A stretch of 29,432 nucleotides of DNA from Chara braunii (GCA_003427395.1 BFEA01000204.1:2082467-2111898); one strand, 5' to 3'. Positions 10,074 to 20,021 are shown, numbered from the stretch's first letter. A program made the numbers and translations. Notes: generated from the sequence alone by a model not told the origin.

Positions 10074-10660
10074 NNNNNNNNNNNNNNNNNNNNNNNNNNN
10101 NNNNNNNNNNNNNNNNNNNNNNNNNNNNNNNNNNNNNNNNNNNNNNNNNNNNNNNNNNNNNNNNNNNNNNNNNNNNNNNNNNNNNNNNNNNNNNNNNNNN
10201 NNNNNNNNNNNNNNNNNNNNNNNNNNNNNNNNNNNNNNNNNNNNNNNNNNNNNNNNNNNNNNNNNNNNNNNNNNNNNNNNNNNNNNNNNNNNNNNNNNNN
10301 NNNNNNNNNNNNNNNNNNNNNNNNNNNNNNNNNNNNNNNNNNNNNNNNNNNNNNNNNNNNNNNNNNNNNNNNNNNNNNNNNNNNNNNNNNNNNNNNNNNN
10401 NNNNNNNNNNNNNNNNNNNNNNNNNNNNNNNNNNNNNNNNNNNNNNNNNNNNNNNNNNNNNNNNNNNNNNNNNNNNNNNNNNNNNNNNNNNNNNNNNNNN
10501 NNNNNNNNNNNNNNNNNNNNNNNNNNNNNNNNNNNNNNNNNNNNNNNNNNNNNNNNNNNNNNNNNNNNNNNNNNNNNNNNNNNNNNNNNNNNNNNNNNNN
10601 NNNNNNNNNNNNNNNNNNNNNNNNNNNNNNNNNNNNNNNNNNNNNNNNNNNNNNNNNNNN
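10074..10660. other. Assembly gap (587 N)
   Basis: Unknown bases. The gap sits inside the composite minisatellite, so it probably hides more of that array. Its stated length may be an estimate. Confidence 0.98.
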
Positions 10661-10756
<96 letters not shown>

Positions 10757-10796
10757 TGTTTGTGTGTGTGTGTGTGTGTGTCCCTCTCTCTCTCAC
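10661..10796. repeat. (CT)n then (GT)n microsatellite
   Basis: CT repeats at 10661-10705, GT/TTGTG repeats to about 10781, then a short CTCTC run. Left of the gap the array is CT/CA; right of it is CT/GT. Confidence 0.95.
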
Positions 10797-10807
10797 GCAC
10801 GCACAAA

Positions 10808-12124
10808 TCTTGCATGCACGCTTTTGTTTTGGACCATGGATCAGATGCGGGGGGGGGGGGCTGGCGCATAGTAGAATCTTGGGCGATGTACATAATAACC
10901 GAGGATCCGCAATGTGATAAAAAGGACTGAATGGACAATGCAGTGCAAGTAGAATCTCAACAAGCAATGTGCATTCTGATACATACAAAATGGTGTTGAA
11001 TAGCGCAGGGAAGACTTAGATAAAAATCTTGACCTGACAGGGACTGACCTCCTTCACGTAGTACAAGATAGCGAAGCAGAATGCTAGAATGCTAACGACT
11101 AGCCCAATCAATGTTTGAACGCAGACCAAACATACATCGTGCCCATCACAAGGTGTGAAGGAGCCTGGCGCTGTACACAGGAAGGAAGCGCCAGGTCCAG
11201 GCATACACAAACGGAGAGGAGGGGATCAGACAAAGAGGAGGGGGAGAGATGGGAATGTCGTCAACACCAAGTCTTTGTCACAAGTCCCAAATAATCCCTC
11301 GTCGCAATGTCTGAAGCCCAAAAGTCGAGTCTGGATCCAATGTCACCAAGCTCTCTCTCTCTCTCTTTCTCTCGTAGTCTGCTGATGCAGTGAAGTCAGA
11401 TAATGAGAGGGTGAGAGGGAGATGGTGGACTGAGAAGAGGAAGAAGAAGAACTCTCTCTCTGTGTCACGAGCCAGGTACTAACCTGTGAAGTCGGCACTG
11501 TGCTGCACGTACCTTGAAGACGAAGCTGGACCAACGGCGCTGCAGGTAGGTACCTCTGGCCTCCGCCCAATCTCTCTCTCTCTAGTGCTATCCTAGCTAT
11601 GGCGCCCAGCGCTGAAGACTAAGGGCTAACGTTACTACTACTCCTGCAGCGCTCTCTCCAGAGTGCTGCTGTCGAATCCTAAAGACTACTGACTGCCTCC
11701 TGCCTGCCCGTGAAGTGCATGGGAAGTCCCTATGTACTACCTCTGCCTGCCTCCTGACTGCCTCCGACTGCCTGCAGCTGCAGGGCGGGCAGTCCAGGAG
11801 GCTGCTCTTGCCAATGCCACGCTGAGCCAGGGGCTGGCGCTGCAGCTGTCATGGGAACAGGCCAAAAATAGCCTGTTCCTAAAACCCTGGTTCGGTGCCA
11901 GAGTTTCAGGGCAGGCCGGTCTGATGACAGACCGGAAATGGCCCTTTCAGGCTAAAAAGGCTGCTGCCATTTTCAGTCTGAAACGACACAGGGTCTGTAG
12001 GCCCCTGGATTTCAGGCTTTCGAGCTGAATGGTCACGGGGCCTGTAGGCCTTGGTTTTCAGGCTTTCGGCCAGAGGGACGCACTGCCTGTAAAATGGCCC
12101 TCGTGTGCAGGCGCAGCATGTAAC
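10808..12124 (-). repeat. Element B 3' LTR (left)
   Basis: Similar to 18664-19942 along its length from TTGGGCGATG (10876) to GCATGTAAC (12124). Relative to the right copy it has about 58 extra bases (10818-10875), including a G12 run at 10849-10860. It lacks a second copy of a short duplication near 19400. Its left terminus reads TCTTGCATGC instead of TGTTGCATGC, and its right terminus lacks the final CA, so both ends are damaged. Confidence 0.85.
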
Positions 12125-12138
12125 CCCCCCCCCTCCTT
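12124..12138 (-). promoter_or_regulatory. Element B polypurine tract
   Basis: On the minus strand AAGGAGGGGGGGGGG directly precedes the LTR start TTACATGC. This is the expected plus-strand primer position for reverse transcription. The run of ten G may have expanded and swallowed the LTR's first bases. Confidence 0.75.
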
Positions 12139-12175
12139 ATGCAGTCAAGCCGAGGCGAGGGCGAAGCCGACGATC

Positions 12176-12745
12176 TTATGGTGGAACCTGGACGCGGGCG
12201 CGGCGTGGAGCCGAAGAGACCGGCTTGCCTTGCATCTTGCGTTCGTATCGTGCGAGAACTTCTAGAGCTGTTGCTTGGAGTTCCGCACAAGTCAACCAAC
12301 AGTCATCTTGGTGTGCGCAATATGTAAAATGCACCAAATACTCGGTTGGCCTGTTGCCGTAGCGTCGCTGGGAGATGATGTCGCCGACCTCTTGAAAACC
12401 GTCCATAGAGGGTGGGTCTTGCGAACGTCTCCCGGGAAAATCGTCATGTTCCGTTGGCGTGTAAAGAGCCAACTTGGAGCAATGAAAGACTGGGTTGACA
12501 GGCAAGTGGGCGGGCACCTGAATCGTGAAGGAAGGTCCCTCGGGTGCGTCTCCAGCGGGTGCTACGATCGGCCAAGGCCCCATCTATTTCGGGAGGAGCT
12601 TGCAAGAGAGATCTTGTTCAAGGCTGAATTCCGCGGCGGAGACCGAAACGAGATCGCCGGCGCGGAATGGGCAAGGATGACGCTGGCGATTGGCCTGCTG
12701 GCTCATGCGTTGCTGCGTCTTGGCCATCTGGTCGTGTGCCTTGAC
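12176..12745 (-). pseudogene. Element B integrase C-terminus with chromodomain
   Basis: On the minus strand this segment reads MAKTQQRMSQQANRQRH, GDLVSVSA, FSLEQDLSCKLLPK, then TAG (12584-12586), then MGPWPI. It continues with FTIQVPAHLPVNPVFHCSKL and a chromodomain-like EVGDIISQRRYGN...EYLVHFTYC...CWLTCAEL. Chromodomains on gypsy integrases read histone marks and bias insertion. The TAG stands where relatives have Trp, consistent with a G-to-A change. This frame is shifted relative to the integrase core; the join is near 12745. Confidence 0.8.
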
Positions 12746-13572
12746 AAGTACTCTTGCATCCGACGCAAGAAAAAAAGATGGTCGTCGCTCTCGGCCGTTC
12801 GTGAAGTGATGGTGTCCAACGACGAAGTGACCGGCGAGCCGTGCTCGAACTCGAAGGGCGATATCCCAATAGCCGGGTGGACGGAGGAGTTGTAGGCCAA
12901 CTCGACATCCGGCAGCCGCTCAACCCAATCCTTCTGATCAGGACGGATGAGAGTGCAAAGGAGAACCTGTGCGGTCTGGTGCGCCCTCTCCGTTTGGTCA
13001 TCGGTCTGAGGGTGGCGAGCTGAACTGGGCTTGAGAGTTGAGCCCCATCGCTTGATGAGCGCCAACCAAAAATCGGACATGAACCGAGTGTTGCGGTTGC
13101 AGACAATTTCCTTGGGGTAACCCTTGGTTCGAATCCAACCGACGTAGAGAACCTCGGCCAACTCTGGTGCCTTGGCATGATAGCGACAAGGCAAAAACAT
13201 GGCGAACTTGGTGAGTCGGTCGACCACCGTGAGAATCCCATCCACTCCGGTCTTATGCTTGGGGAACAGGCCGGTAATGTCCATGGCAATCGCTTCCCTT
13301 CGCCTCAACGGGACCGGTAATGGTCGTAACTCGCCGTACGGACGATGGTTGCGGGATTTGCAGCGTCGGCAAACCTCGCATGACTCGCAATAGCGTGTGA
13401 CGTCGCCGAGAAGGCCGGGCCACCAAAATCGCTCATGAAGTCAACCAATCGTGCAATTGACTCCAAAGTGTCCGGTGGCGGGAGCATCGTGGAACTCGCC
13501 AAGAAGCCGTGTACGCAAGTGAGGATCACTCGGTACGCAAAGAAGGTCCTTCCCCCGCGAGTGGACCAGCAA
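12703..13572 (-). pseudogene. Element B integrase zinc module and core (inactivated)
   Basis: This is the same frame as the reverse transcriptase. It reads KDLLCVPSDPHLRTRLLGEFHD, ATGHFG and CESCEVCRRCK (zinc module, with TGA at 13441-13443 inside). Next is AIAMDITGLFPKHKTGVDGILTVVDRLTKFA with the first catalytic Asp. The second catalytic motif, normally DRD, is NRN (codons 13096-13098 and 13090-13092). The third reads RHPQTDDQTERAHQ with Glu kept and the usual Gly of DGQ replaced by Asp. The core ends near 12745 where the frame shifts. Loss of the second Asp alone should abolish strand transfer. Confidence 0.85.
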
Positions 13573-14865
13573 TTACCCCTCTTCGATCCGGTAGTGAGAA
13601 GGCGCCGGATTAGGAGAGGAGCAATTATCGTACTTGTCGCAAAACTCGGAGTCGGCTTGGTAGCCGCGGATAAAGCTGTTCCGCAGGTTGTCGTCGACCT
13701 CGAAGGTTGAGTAGACCGCAGGACAATGATTCGGACGCCGTGAAAGAGCATCCGCAAAACGGTTCAACTTCCCGGGAATGTGATAAGGAAAGAAGTCAAA
13801 CTGGTCGATGAAAGTCATCCATCGAGCGATGGTGCTGTTGACGGTGTCTTGGGTCTTATAGAAGACCAACGGATTGTTCTCCGTTACCCATCGGAATTGG
13901 CTTCGACCAAGGAGGAAGTGCCGCCACCGCTTGAGCGGGTGGACGAAGGCGAGGAGCTCCTTCTTGCGTGCATCGTCAATGGAGTGCACGATGGGCACTT
14001 CCTTGCTGAAATATTCGACCGGGTGCCAGTCCACGCGATCGTGTTGCTCGAGGACGGCACCAATGCCATAGCCGAATGCATCCGTAGTGACGCGCGTAGG
14101 CAAAAGCGGGTCGTATATGCGCAAGACCTCCGCAGATAATAGCGCGGTTTTGAGAGCCAAAAATGATTCCCGCGCCTCCTCTCCGAAGTCAAACGGCCGA
14201 TCCTCGCATTGAAGCTTGGTCAAGTGGGCCGCGATCTTCGAGTAGCCTTTGATGAAACGCTGATAGTAGGCGGCGAGGCCAAAGAATGAACAGACATCCG
14301 TGACATTCCGAGGCTCCGGCCACTCTTGGATGGCTTGAATCTTGTCCAATAACGGACTGATGCCTTCCCGTGTGACAAAATGGCCCAAGTATTCCAGCTC
14401 TTGCCGGACAAATTCGCACTTGTCGCGGTTGGCCTTGTACTTGGCACGGCGGGGCGTCTCCAACACTCGTCGAAGATGCCCAAGATGATCCTCCAATGTC
14501 CGGCTATAGACAAGAATATCGTTTAAGTAGACCAGCACGAACCGGTCCAACATTGCACGGAACTCGTTGGTCATTGCCGCTTGAAAGGTCGTCGGGGCGT
14601 TGGTGAGGCCAAAAGGCATGACCACCCACTCAAAATGTCCGTACTGCGTCTTGAATGCGGATTTGTAGCGACCATTCGGCCGGATCGAGATTTGATGATA
14701 TCCCGATTTCAAATCCAACTTAGAAAAATACTTTGCGCCGCCCAATCGCTCAAGAAGATCATCGATGAGAGGAAGAGGCCCCACATTCTTGACGGTTTGC
14801 TCGTTGAGCTTGCGGTAGTCGATACACAATCGTAGACCCTTGTTCTTCTTCCGACGAAGAGAACT
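13573..14865 (-). pseudogene. Element B reverse transcriptase and RNase H (inactivated)
   Basis: A long open frame reads LRLCIDYRKLNEQTVKN, SKLDLKSGYHQISIR (motif A Asp), EWVVMPFGLTNAPTTFQ, then VLVYLNDILVYSR. The catalytic YLDD box is YLND, with Asn at codon 14521-14523, which removes an essential metal-binding Asp. Downstream are DKCEFV, EWPEPRN and AAYYQRFIKGYSKIA. RNase H follows: RVTTDAFGYGIGAVLEQ, KKELLAFVHPLKRWRHFLLGR, VTENNPLVFYKTQ (Glu where Asp is usual) and FADALSRRP. A TAA at 13573-13575 ends the frame before integrase. A one-base change near 14860 separates it from the protease frame. Confidence 0.9.
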
Positions 14866-16114
14866 GGTGCTCCATATGGGGAGCTACTAGGGCAGATCCA
14901 GCCCTTGGCCAATAAGTCGTCGAGTTGTGCGCGGAGGACCTCAAGCTCCTCCTCACTCATCCGATAGATGCAACCTTTCGGCGGCACGACACCGGCCTCA
15001 AGAATGATCTCGTGAGAGATCGTCACACCAGTAGGTGACTCGAAGATGTCGGCGAACTCGTCCAGCAACCGCACCACCCGGGGGTCCGAAGAGAAGTCCG
15101 TGGGTGAAGAGTCGGCTACCGCGACGGTCCGTAGGAAACATAGGCCGATTTCCTCGGGCTGCTCGTAAGCGCAAGTTGCCCGAAATGATTTGGCCGTCAC
15201 CACTTGACACCGAATCAAAGTGTGCGGAAGAGGAATAGTACACGCCACTTCGGCGCCGAAGGCGTCGCGAACGCTAAGAGTCCGTCGGTGGAAGTTGACC
15301 GTGTGATCCGCACTTGCAAGCCAAGGCATTCCCAGAATGATGTCGAAGTCCGTGTCCAAAATATCGAACGTCACCGGTTCGCATGCATCAGGTGTGAAAT
15401 AAACTGGTACGGCCTCGATGTAACGGTCGAGAAGTTGCTGCCTCTTTCCATCTGCCAACTTGATCGCTGTCGGATTTGCCTTCCTCCGAACTTGTGTGCC
15501 AAGGCCAGCCCTTTGCACAAAGGCTTGGCTCATGAAATTGCGAGACGCGCCGCTATCCAGCAAAGCGCTGCAGGACGCTTGCCCAACCTGGATGCGGACA
15601 TACATGAGCAGTGCGTTGTTGTCATCGTACCGCTGCGTGCGAAACTCGCGGGCCACCTTGGTAACATACGCAAGGATGTCCCCCACCGCGACTTCGTCAT
15701 CCGTCAGCGAAGTTGGTGGTGCATAGAAGGATAAGTACGTGTGGAGATGAGCGCATAGTGTTGCGCATTGAGGTCCCGGGAGGCGGCCCGTGGTCGGGAG
15801 AGAAAGCCATGCAAAGTCCTCGGACGTGAGTGGGTCCAATACCTCTATGTTGAACTCGCACGCCGAATCCCGTGAAGAACCACTTGAAGACGATAAGTCG
15901 CCGTTGCCGGACGGAGAAGATGTCGCACACATGTCTTGTCCTTTAGCTTGAGTACCCAGCGTAGGAACGAGCCGGGCAGCATAATCCTCGAAAGAATACA
16001 GAAGAGGAGGACTATCGACTTCCGCTTGCGCCTCAGAATGAAGGTCGGTCACTCGCGAAGAGATCGGTTCCAAAGGCGTCGAGAGTGTCGTCGAGTCACT
16101 CTCGACGGTGCTCA
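14866..16114 (-). pseudogene. Element B protease and start of RT
   Basis: This pol frame is entered by a -1 shift at 16115-16121 and stays open to about 14860. An acidic, Ser/Thr-rich linker is followed by the retropepsin-like domain: CSALLDSGASRNFMSQAFVQRAGLG (active-site Asp-Ser-Gly near residue 173 counted from 16073) and DIILGMPWLASADHTVNFHRRT. Then comes the RT entry region: EIILEAGVVPPKGCIYRMSEEELEVL and GWICPSSSPYGAPVLFVG. The protease active site looks intact, in contrast to element A. The frame is lost at FVGRRTR, one base off the RT frame. No ATG is needed for pol if it is made by frameshifting. Confidence 0.85.
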
Positions 16115-16121
16115 GTTTCCC
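16077..16121 (-). promoter_or_regulatory. Element B -1 ribosomal frameshift signal
   Basis: On the minus strand gag ends CAG GGA AAC TGA. GGGAAAC (16115-16121) is a textbook X_XXY_YYZ slippery heptamer in the gag frame, with the stop (16112-16114) immediately after it. After a 7-nt spacer (16108-16114) comes an 11-bp perfect stem, CGTCGAGAGTG with CACTCTCGACG (16097-16107 and 16077-16087), around a 9-nt loop. The -1 frame opens into the protease polyprotein. Heptamer, spacer and stem all match known retroviral -1 sites in layout. Confidence 0.8.
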
Positions 16122-16660
16122 TGTTTGCCCTTGCCTTTCATTGGGCAGGCCAGTGTCTCATGGAGATCGTTGTTGCACCATAGGCAATAGTGGAATCTCG
16201 TGCGCGACTTGAATGCTTGCTCGGAGATGCCGTATTGGGACCATGGGGCTAGAGCTATTGCGCCGGGCCCGGGGCTAGATGCGGTGTGTGTCTTCGTTTT
16301 GCCGCGTCCTCGGCCTTTGCCGGGGCGGCCACCTTCCCGGGCGACTGCGAGTCTGCCCCCTTCATTGGCAGACACAACCTCGCTAGATTGGTCAAACGGC
16401 ATTGCCGCCGCGACCACGGCCACTCTTGGCCGATGCTGGTCCCTGCTCGGGCCTGGCGCAGACGAACGCAGGTTCTTAGCCTCCTTGTTCGTGATGATAA
16501 TCTGCGCGGCCTTGTCAAAGAGTTCCGCCGTTGTCATCAAGGTGTCCTCGACGTGAGTCATGGCATTGCTTAATGTCGGACAGGACCTTGAGATGAAATA
16601 GTGGCGGATGGCTTTGAAGCCCATCTGGATGTCCGGGATTGATGTCAAGCGTTGGTACTC
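16112..16660 (-). pseudogene. Element B gag, C-terminal part with CCHC knuckle
   Basis: On the minus strand this reads EYQRLTSIPDIQMGFKAIRHYFISR, ending the capsid-like domain, then HVEDTLMTTAELFDKAAQIII and a Gly/Arg/Lys-rich stretch. The zinc knuckle is CLWCNNDLHETLAC, an exact CX2CX4HX4C. It ends KGKGKQGN at TGA 16112-16114. It is cut off from the upstream gag frame by an AT-rich insertion (16661-16836). Nucleocapsid knuckles bind element RNA. Confidence 0.8.
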
Positions 16661-16836
16661 TATTTATATTTCTATATAGATTATGATTTTAATTCATTAT
16701 AAATGAACTATTTTATAAATTAAGTATATTGTAAGAATTAAAAAAATGTATTTTTTATTTTTTTTTAAATTACTTTTTAGAAATCTATTTTTATAATCAT
16801 TATTTTTTATTTAGCTATTTTTATTATTTATATTTC
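16661..16836. other. AT-rich insertion (176 bp) in element B gag
   Basis: Almost pure A/T sequence inside GC-rich gag. The 12-mer TATTTATATTTC is present at both edges (16661-16672 and 16825-16836). Removing 176 bp, which includes a 2-bp repeat (TC), puts the two gag halves in the same frame. No terminal inverted repeats or coding sequence are seen. It could be a small AT-rich transposon relic, organelle-derived filler, or repair-patch DNA. Confidence 0.7.
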
Positions 16837-17365
16837 GACAATCTAGTCGGTACTCGATAGCGTGCCTTGTTCGAAGACCATTAGCTTGTCCATTCCCTTG
16901 ATCTCCGGCATCTCCACTTGGAACCGCTTGTGCCACTCCGCCTTCAGATCATCCCAGCTAATCTTGGTGTGCAAGTCGCCAGCTACTACTCCGTACTTGG
17001 ACAAGAGATTGTCCAACCATGCCTGGCACGAGCCCCCCGACCGGGAGTATAAGTACGCGTGGTGCTTGTGTTTTTTGACGTAGTGTAGCTGCAGCGTGAG
17101 CTCGAACTTGCTGAACCATGAAATTGGATCTGTCTTCGTAGAGTCGCAGAAGATTTCCTGCCCGTCGAACTTTGGAGCTGTCTCGCGCGGTTCCGAACTC
17201 GAGTGGTTGGCGGCAGTGCAGATCCATTGTTCCAACTGTTGCGTTGCAGTCTGCTGTAACTGCACGCCGTCCTTGAGGGAGCCGACGTCCATCTCCAATG
17301 CTTCGAGGCGATGGGAGGTGTTGGAAGAGCTTGCATCGGGGCGGCGACAGGTCGCTGCTTCAGCT
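16837..17365 (-). pseudogene. Element B gag, capsid-like domain
   Basis: On the minus strand this reads SSSNTSHRLEALEMDVGSLKDGVQLQQTA (coiled coil), then APKFDGQEIFCDSTKTDPISWFSKFELTLQLHYV and CQAWLDNLLSKYG. It continues with HTKISWDDLKAEWHKRFQVEMPE and KLMVFEQGTLSSTD, then TAG just before the AT-rich insertion. This is the retrotransposon gag domain, which forms the particle shell. A frameshift near 17365 separates it from the N-terminal coiled coil. Confidence 0.8.
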
Positions 17366-17888
17366 ACCGAAGGCGGCCGTGGACTTGAGTCAGCGCGTCG
17401 TCGAGGCTATGGATGTCCTCCTGCTGTGTAATGCATGTCGCCAGGAGGTCTGTGAGATGGGAGAGGAGTAGAGCGATCTTATTTTCGCTATCCTCCATCT
17501 TGCCATTCTCGGCCTCGGTCCGCCATTCCGCTACCATTGTGAGTAATGTTTGCTCTCTACTGAATATCTTCTCCCGCCGTTGAACTCGTTCTTCATCAGC
17601 AGCCTTTGTTGCTGCCTCGTCGTGCTGGCGCTGTTGTTCAAGTGCCAGCAGACGTGTCTGCTCGGCGTCCTCTGCCTTCTTCTTCGCTGCTGTTGCTGCG
17701 TCATCCGCCCGTCTCTTTGTTTCGGTACTCCAGGCCAGCATCCAAGCGTGATAGGCCTCGTCTGCCTCTCCGGACCTTTGGACGGCTGTTTGTGAACGCA
17801 ACAGCATAGACCAGGCCGGGGGCCTGCTGACGTGGTATTCCCTGCTGCTGACGTGGCACTGCTGTCTGTTGACGTGGCCTGCTAACAT
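17364..17888 (-). pseudogene. Element B gag N-terminus, coiled coil
   Basis: The open frame contains a long charged coiled coil: TKRRADDAATAAKKKAEDAE, LLALEQQRQHDEAATKAADEE and REKIFSREQTLLTMVAEW, then NKIALLLSHLTDLLATCITQQEDIHSLDDALTQVHG. The start is uncertain: ATG 17888 is the first, ATG at about 17807 comes after the 21-bp repeats, and others lie downstream. From memory, this segment resembles gag-like hypothetical proteins of Chara; this was not checked. It probably mediates particle assembly. Confidence 0.65.
17821..17884. repeat. Three 21-bp-spaced TGACGTGG motifs
   Basis: TGACGTGG occurs at 17828-17835, 17849-17856 and 17870-17877, exactly 21 bp apart, within an imperfect tandem repeat. 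TGACGTGG is the hexamer/ACGT-core element bound by plant bZIP factors. On the minus strand, in the gag frame, it gives a repeat with His-Val at a 7-residue period. It may be regulatory (just upstream of gag) or merely a coding minisatellite. Confidence 0.6.
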
Positions 17889-18649
17889 GGCAACTCACCA
17901 ATGCCGTCGCATGGGGTACCCGGAGACAGGTAGAGAAGGTAAGGCGAGAGGTGGCAACAACGTAGGTGGGGAGGGTGGGTGGGGAGAATCGCCCAGATAA
18001 GGAGCCACTAATCAAAATAGAAAAGTTTGAACTTTGCAAAAAAAATTCGAAATAATAAAAATCCCGAGTTTTGCAAGTTCAGTAGGTCTCCTAACCTCCC
18101 TTGAAGTGCGAAATGATCAATGAGGGAAAAAAAATTGACTTCAGACTACAAATGGTTTATAGAAATGACTAACAGAATCCTAGAACTGCGAAAAAAATGT
18201 TCCCAAAAGAAATCAAATATTCGGACTTACTCAGATGAGAGTATTCTCAGTTTGGAAAATAATACCCGCAGGAGGGATTTCTCGTACCATTTTAAAAAAC
18301 AAACGAATTTCGAAAAAAGAATATTCTGAATTTCCAAGTAACAGGAAATGCAACAGGAAATCGAAATTTTCGAAAAGAAGGATAATCCGGATTTTCAACA
18401 ACGAAATTTCGAATTTTCAGAAGAAAAACAAAAATGGAAATTTCAGATGTTGCGCTATTGCGATTTTCCACAACAGAAATAGGGAGAAAACAAAATCCAA
18501 GAAAAGAAAAAAAAAATCGATTTTCGGCAGTGAGGTCAAAATCGTGATTTTGGGGGCTAACTAGTGTGCTCTAATCAATCCATGAAGACTAATCAGCTAC
18601 CTAGTCCCCGCACACGTGTCAAATCAGGTTGTCCTGATTCACGTGCGGT
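17889..18649 (-). other. Element B leader, A-rich on plus strand
   Basis: This is the region between PBS and gag. From about 18020 to 18560 it is very A-rich on the plus strand (U-rich in element RNA) with many GAAA/TTTC stretches. It has no coding content beyond chance frames. Toward 18600-18650 it returns to mixed composition. Confidence 0.6.
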
Positions 18650-18661
18650 GTTCCGATACCA
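18650..18661 (-). promoter_or_regulatory. Element B primer binding site
   Basis: Two bases (GT) after the 5' LTR end, the minus strand reads TGGTATCGGAAC. This matches the start of the plant initiator-Met tRNA PBS (TGGTATCAGAGC) with G in place of A at position 8 and a further change at position 11. Element C has the same TGGTATCGGA start. Confidence 0.8.
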
Positions 18662-18663
18662 AC

Positions 18664-19942
18664 TGTTGCATGCCCAGTTGGGCGATGTACATAATAACCG
18701 AGGATTCGCAATGTGATAAAAAGGACTGAATGGACAATGCAGTGCAAGTAGAATCTCAACAAGCAATGTGCATTCTGATACATACAAAACGGTGCTGAAT
18801 AGCAGGGAAGACTTGGATACAAATCCTGACCTGACCGGGACTGACCTCATTAATGTAGTACAAGATAGCGAAGCAGAATGCTAGAATGCTAACGACTAGC
18901 CCAATCAATGTTTGAACGCAGACCAAACATACATCGTGTCCATCACAAGGTGTGAAGGACCCTGGCGCTGTACACAGGAAGGAAGCGCCAGGTCCAGACA
19001 TACATAGACGAAGAGGAGGCGGAGAGATGAGAATGTCGTCAACACCAAGTCTTTGTCACAAGTCCCAAATAATCCCTCGTCGCAATGTCTGAAGCCCAAA
19101 AGTCGAGTTTGGATCCAATGTCACCAAGCTCTCTCTCTCTCTCTCTTTCTCTCGTAGTCTGCTGATGTAGTGAAGTCAGATAATGAGAGGGTGAGAGGGA
19201 GATGGTGGACTGAGAAGAGGAAGAAGAAGAACTCTCTCTCTCTGTCACGAGCCAGGTACTAACCTGTGAAGTTGGCGCTGTGCTGCAGGTACCTCAAAGA
19301 CGAAGCTGGAGCAACGGCACTGCAGGTAGGTACCTCTGGCCTCCGCCCAATCTCTCTCTCTCTCTAGTGCTATCCTAGCTATGGCGCCCAGCACTGAAGA
19401 CTACAGCTACCTACTGGCGCCCACCACTGAAGACTAAGGCTAACGCTACTGCTACTCCTGCAGCGCTCCCTCCAGAGTGCTGCTGCCGAATCCTGAAGAC
19501 TACTGACTGCCTCCTGCCTGCCCGTGAAGTGCATGGGAAGTCCCTATGTACTACCTCGGCCTGCCTCCTGACTGCCTCCGACTGCCTGCAGCTGCAGGGC
19601 GGGCAGTCCAGGAGGCTGCTCTTGCCAATGCCACCCTGAGCCAGGGGCTGGCGCTGCAGCTGTGTGAGAACAGGCCAAAAATAGCCTGTTCCTAAAACAC
19701 TGGTTCGGTGCCTGAGTTTCAGGGCAGGCCGGTCTGATGACAGACTGGAAATGGCCCTTCGTTTCAGGCTAAAAAGGCTGCTGCCATTTGTAGTCTGAAA
19801 CGACACAGGGTCTGTAGGCCCCTGGATTTCAGGCTTTTAAGCTGAATGGTCACGGGGCCTGTAGGCCCTGGTTTTCAGGCTTTCGGCCTGAGGGACGCAG
19901 GGCCTGGGAAATGGCCCTCGTGTGCAGGCGCAGCATGTAACA
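18664..19942 (-). repeat. Element B 5' LTR (right)
   Basis: Intact termini in plus orientation are TGTTGCATGC (18664) and GCATGTAACA (19942), so the LTR is TG...CA on both strands. It is 1279 bp and homologous to 10808-12124. It contains a short CT run at about 19130-19152 and a local duplication near 19385-19435 (GGCGCCCA...CTGAAGACTA twice). The transcription start would lie within it; no TATA box is obvious. Confidence 0.9.
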
Positions 19943-19957
19943 ATCTCTCTCCATCTC

Positions 19958-20021
<64 letters not shown>

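Larger units (their letters stand above)
10808..19942 (-). mobile_element. Element B: full-length but inactive Ty3/gypsy chromovirus
   Basis: The two LTRs (10808-12124 and 18664-19942) are in direct orientation. A PBS lies next to the right LTR and a purine tract next to the left one, so the element reads on the minus strand. Internal order is leader, gag, protease, RT, RNase H, integrase, chromodomain. The termini at the right LTR are TGTTGCATGC and GCATGTAACA, a near-perfect inverted repeat. The first 330 bp of the LTRs differ at roughly 5% of positions by eye, so B is older than C. Left outer flank ATCT and right outer flank ATCTC may be the remains of a target duplication. Confidence 0.9.

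Noticed and set aside
9660-10988. Long reading frames of about 300-440 codons across the N gap on both strands
   Set aside because: They run through unknown bases and CT/CA repeats. No real protein is supported.
12275-12895. 206-codon plus-strand frame
   Set aside because: It is antisense to the element B integrase and chromodomain, so it is a shadow frame.
15204-15734. 176-codon plus-strand frame
   Set aside because: It is antisense to the element B protease region and has no own domain.
16654-16855. GGTACTC at 16654-16660 and 16849-16855 as a 7-bp target duplication around the AT-rich insert
   Set aside because: Both copies read as native gag codons (SST and EYQ in their own frames). Removing the insert at those points does not rejoin gag in frame, whereas a 176-bp insert with a 2-bp repeat does.
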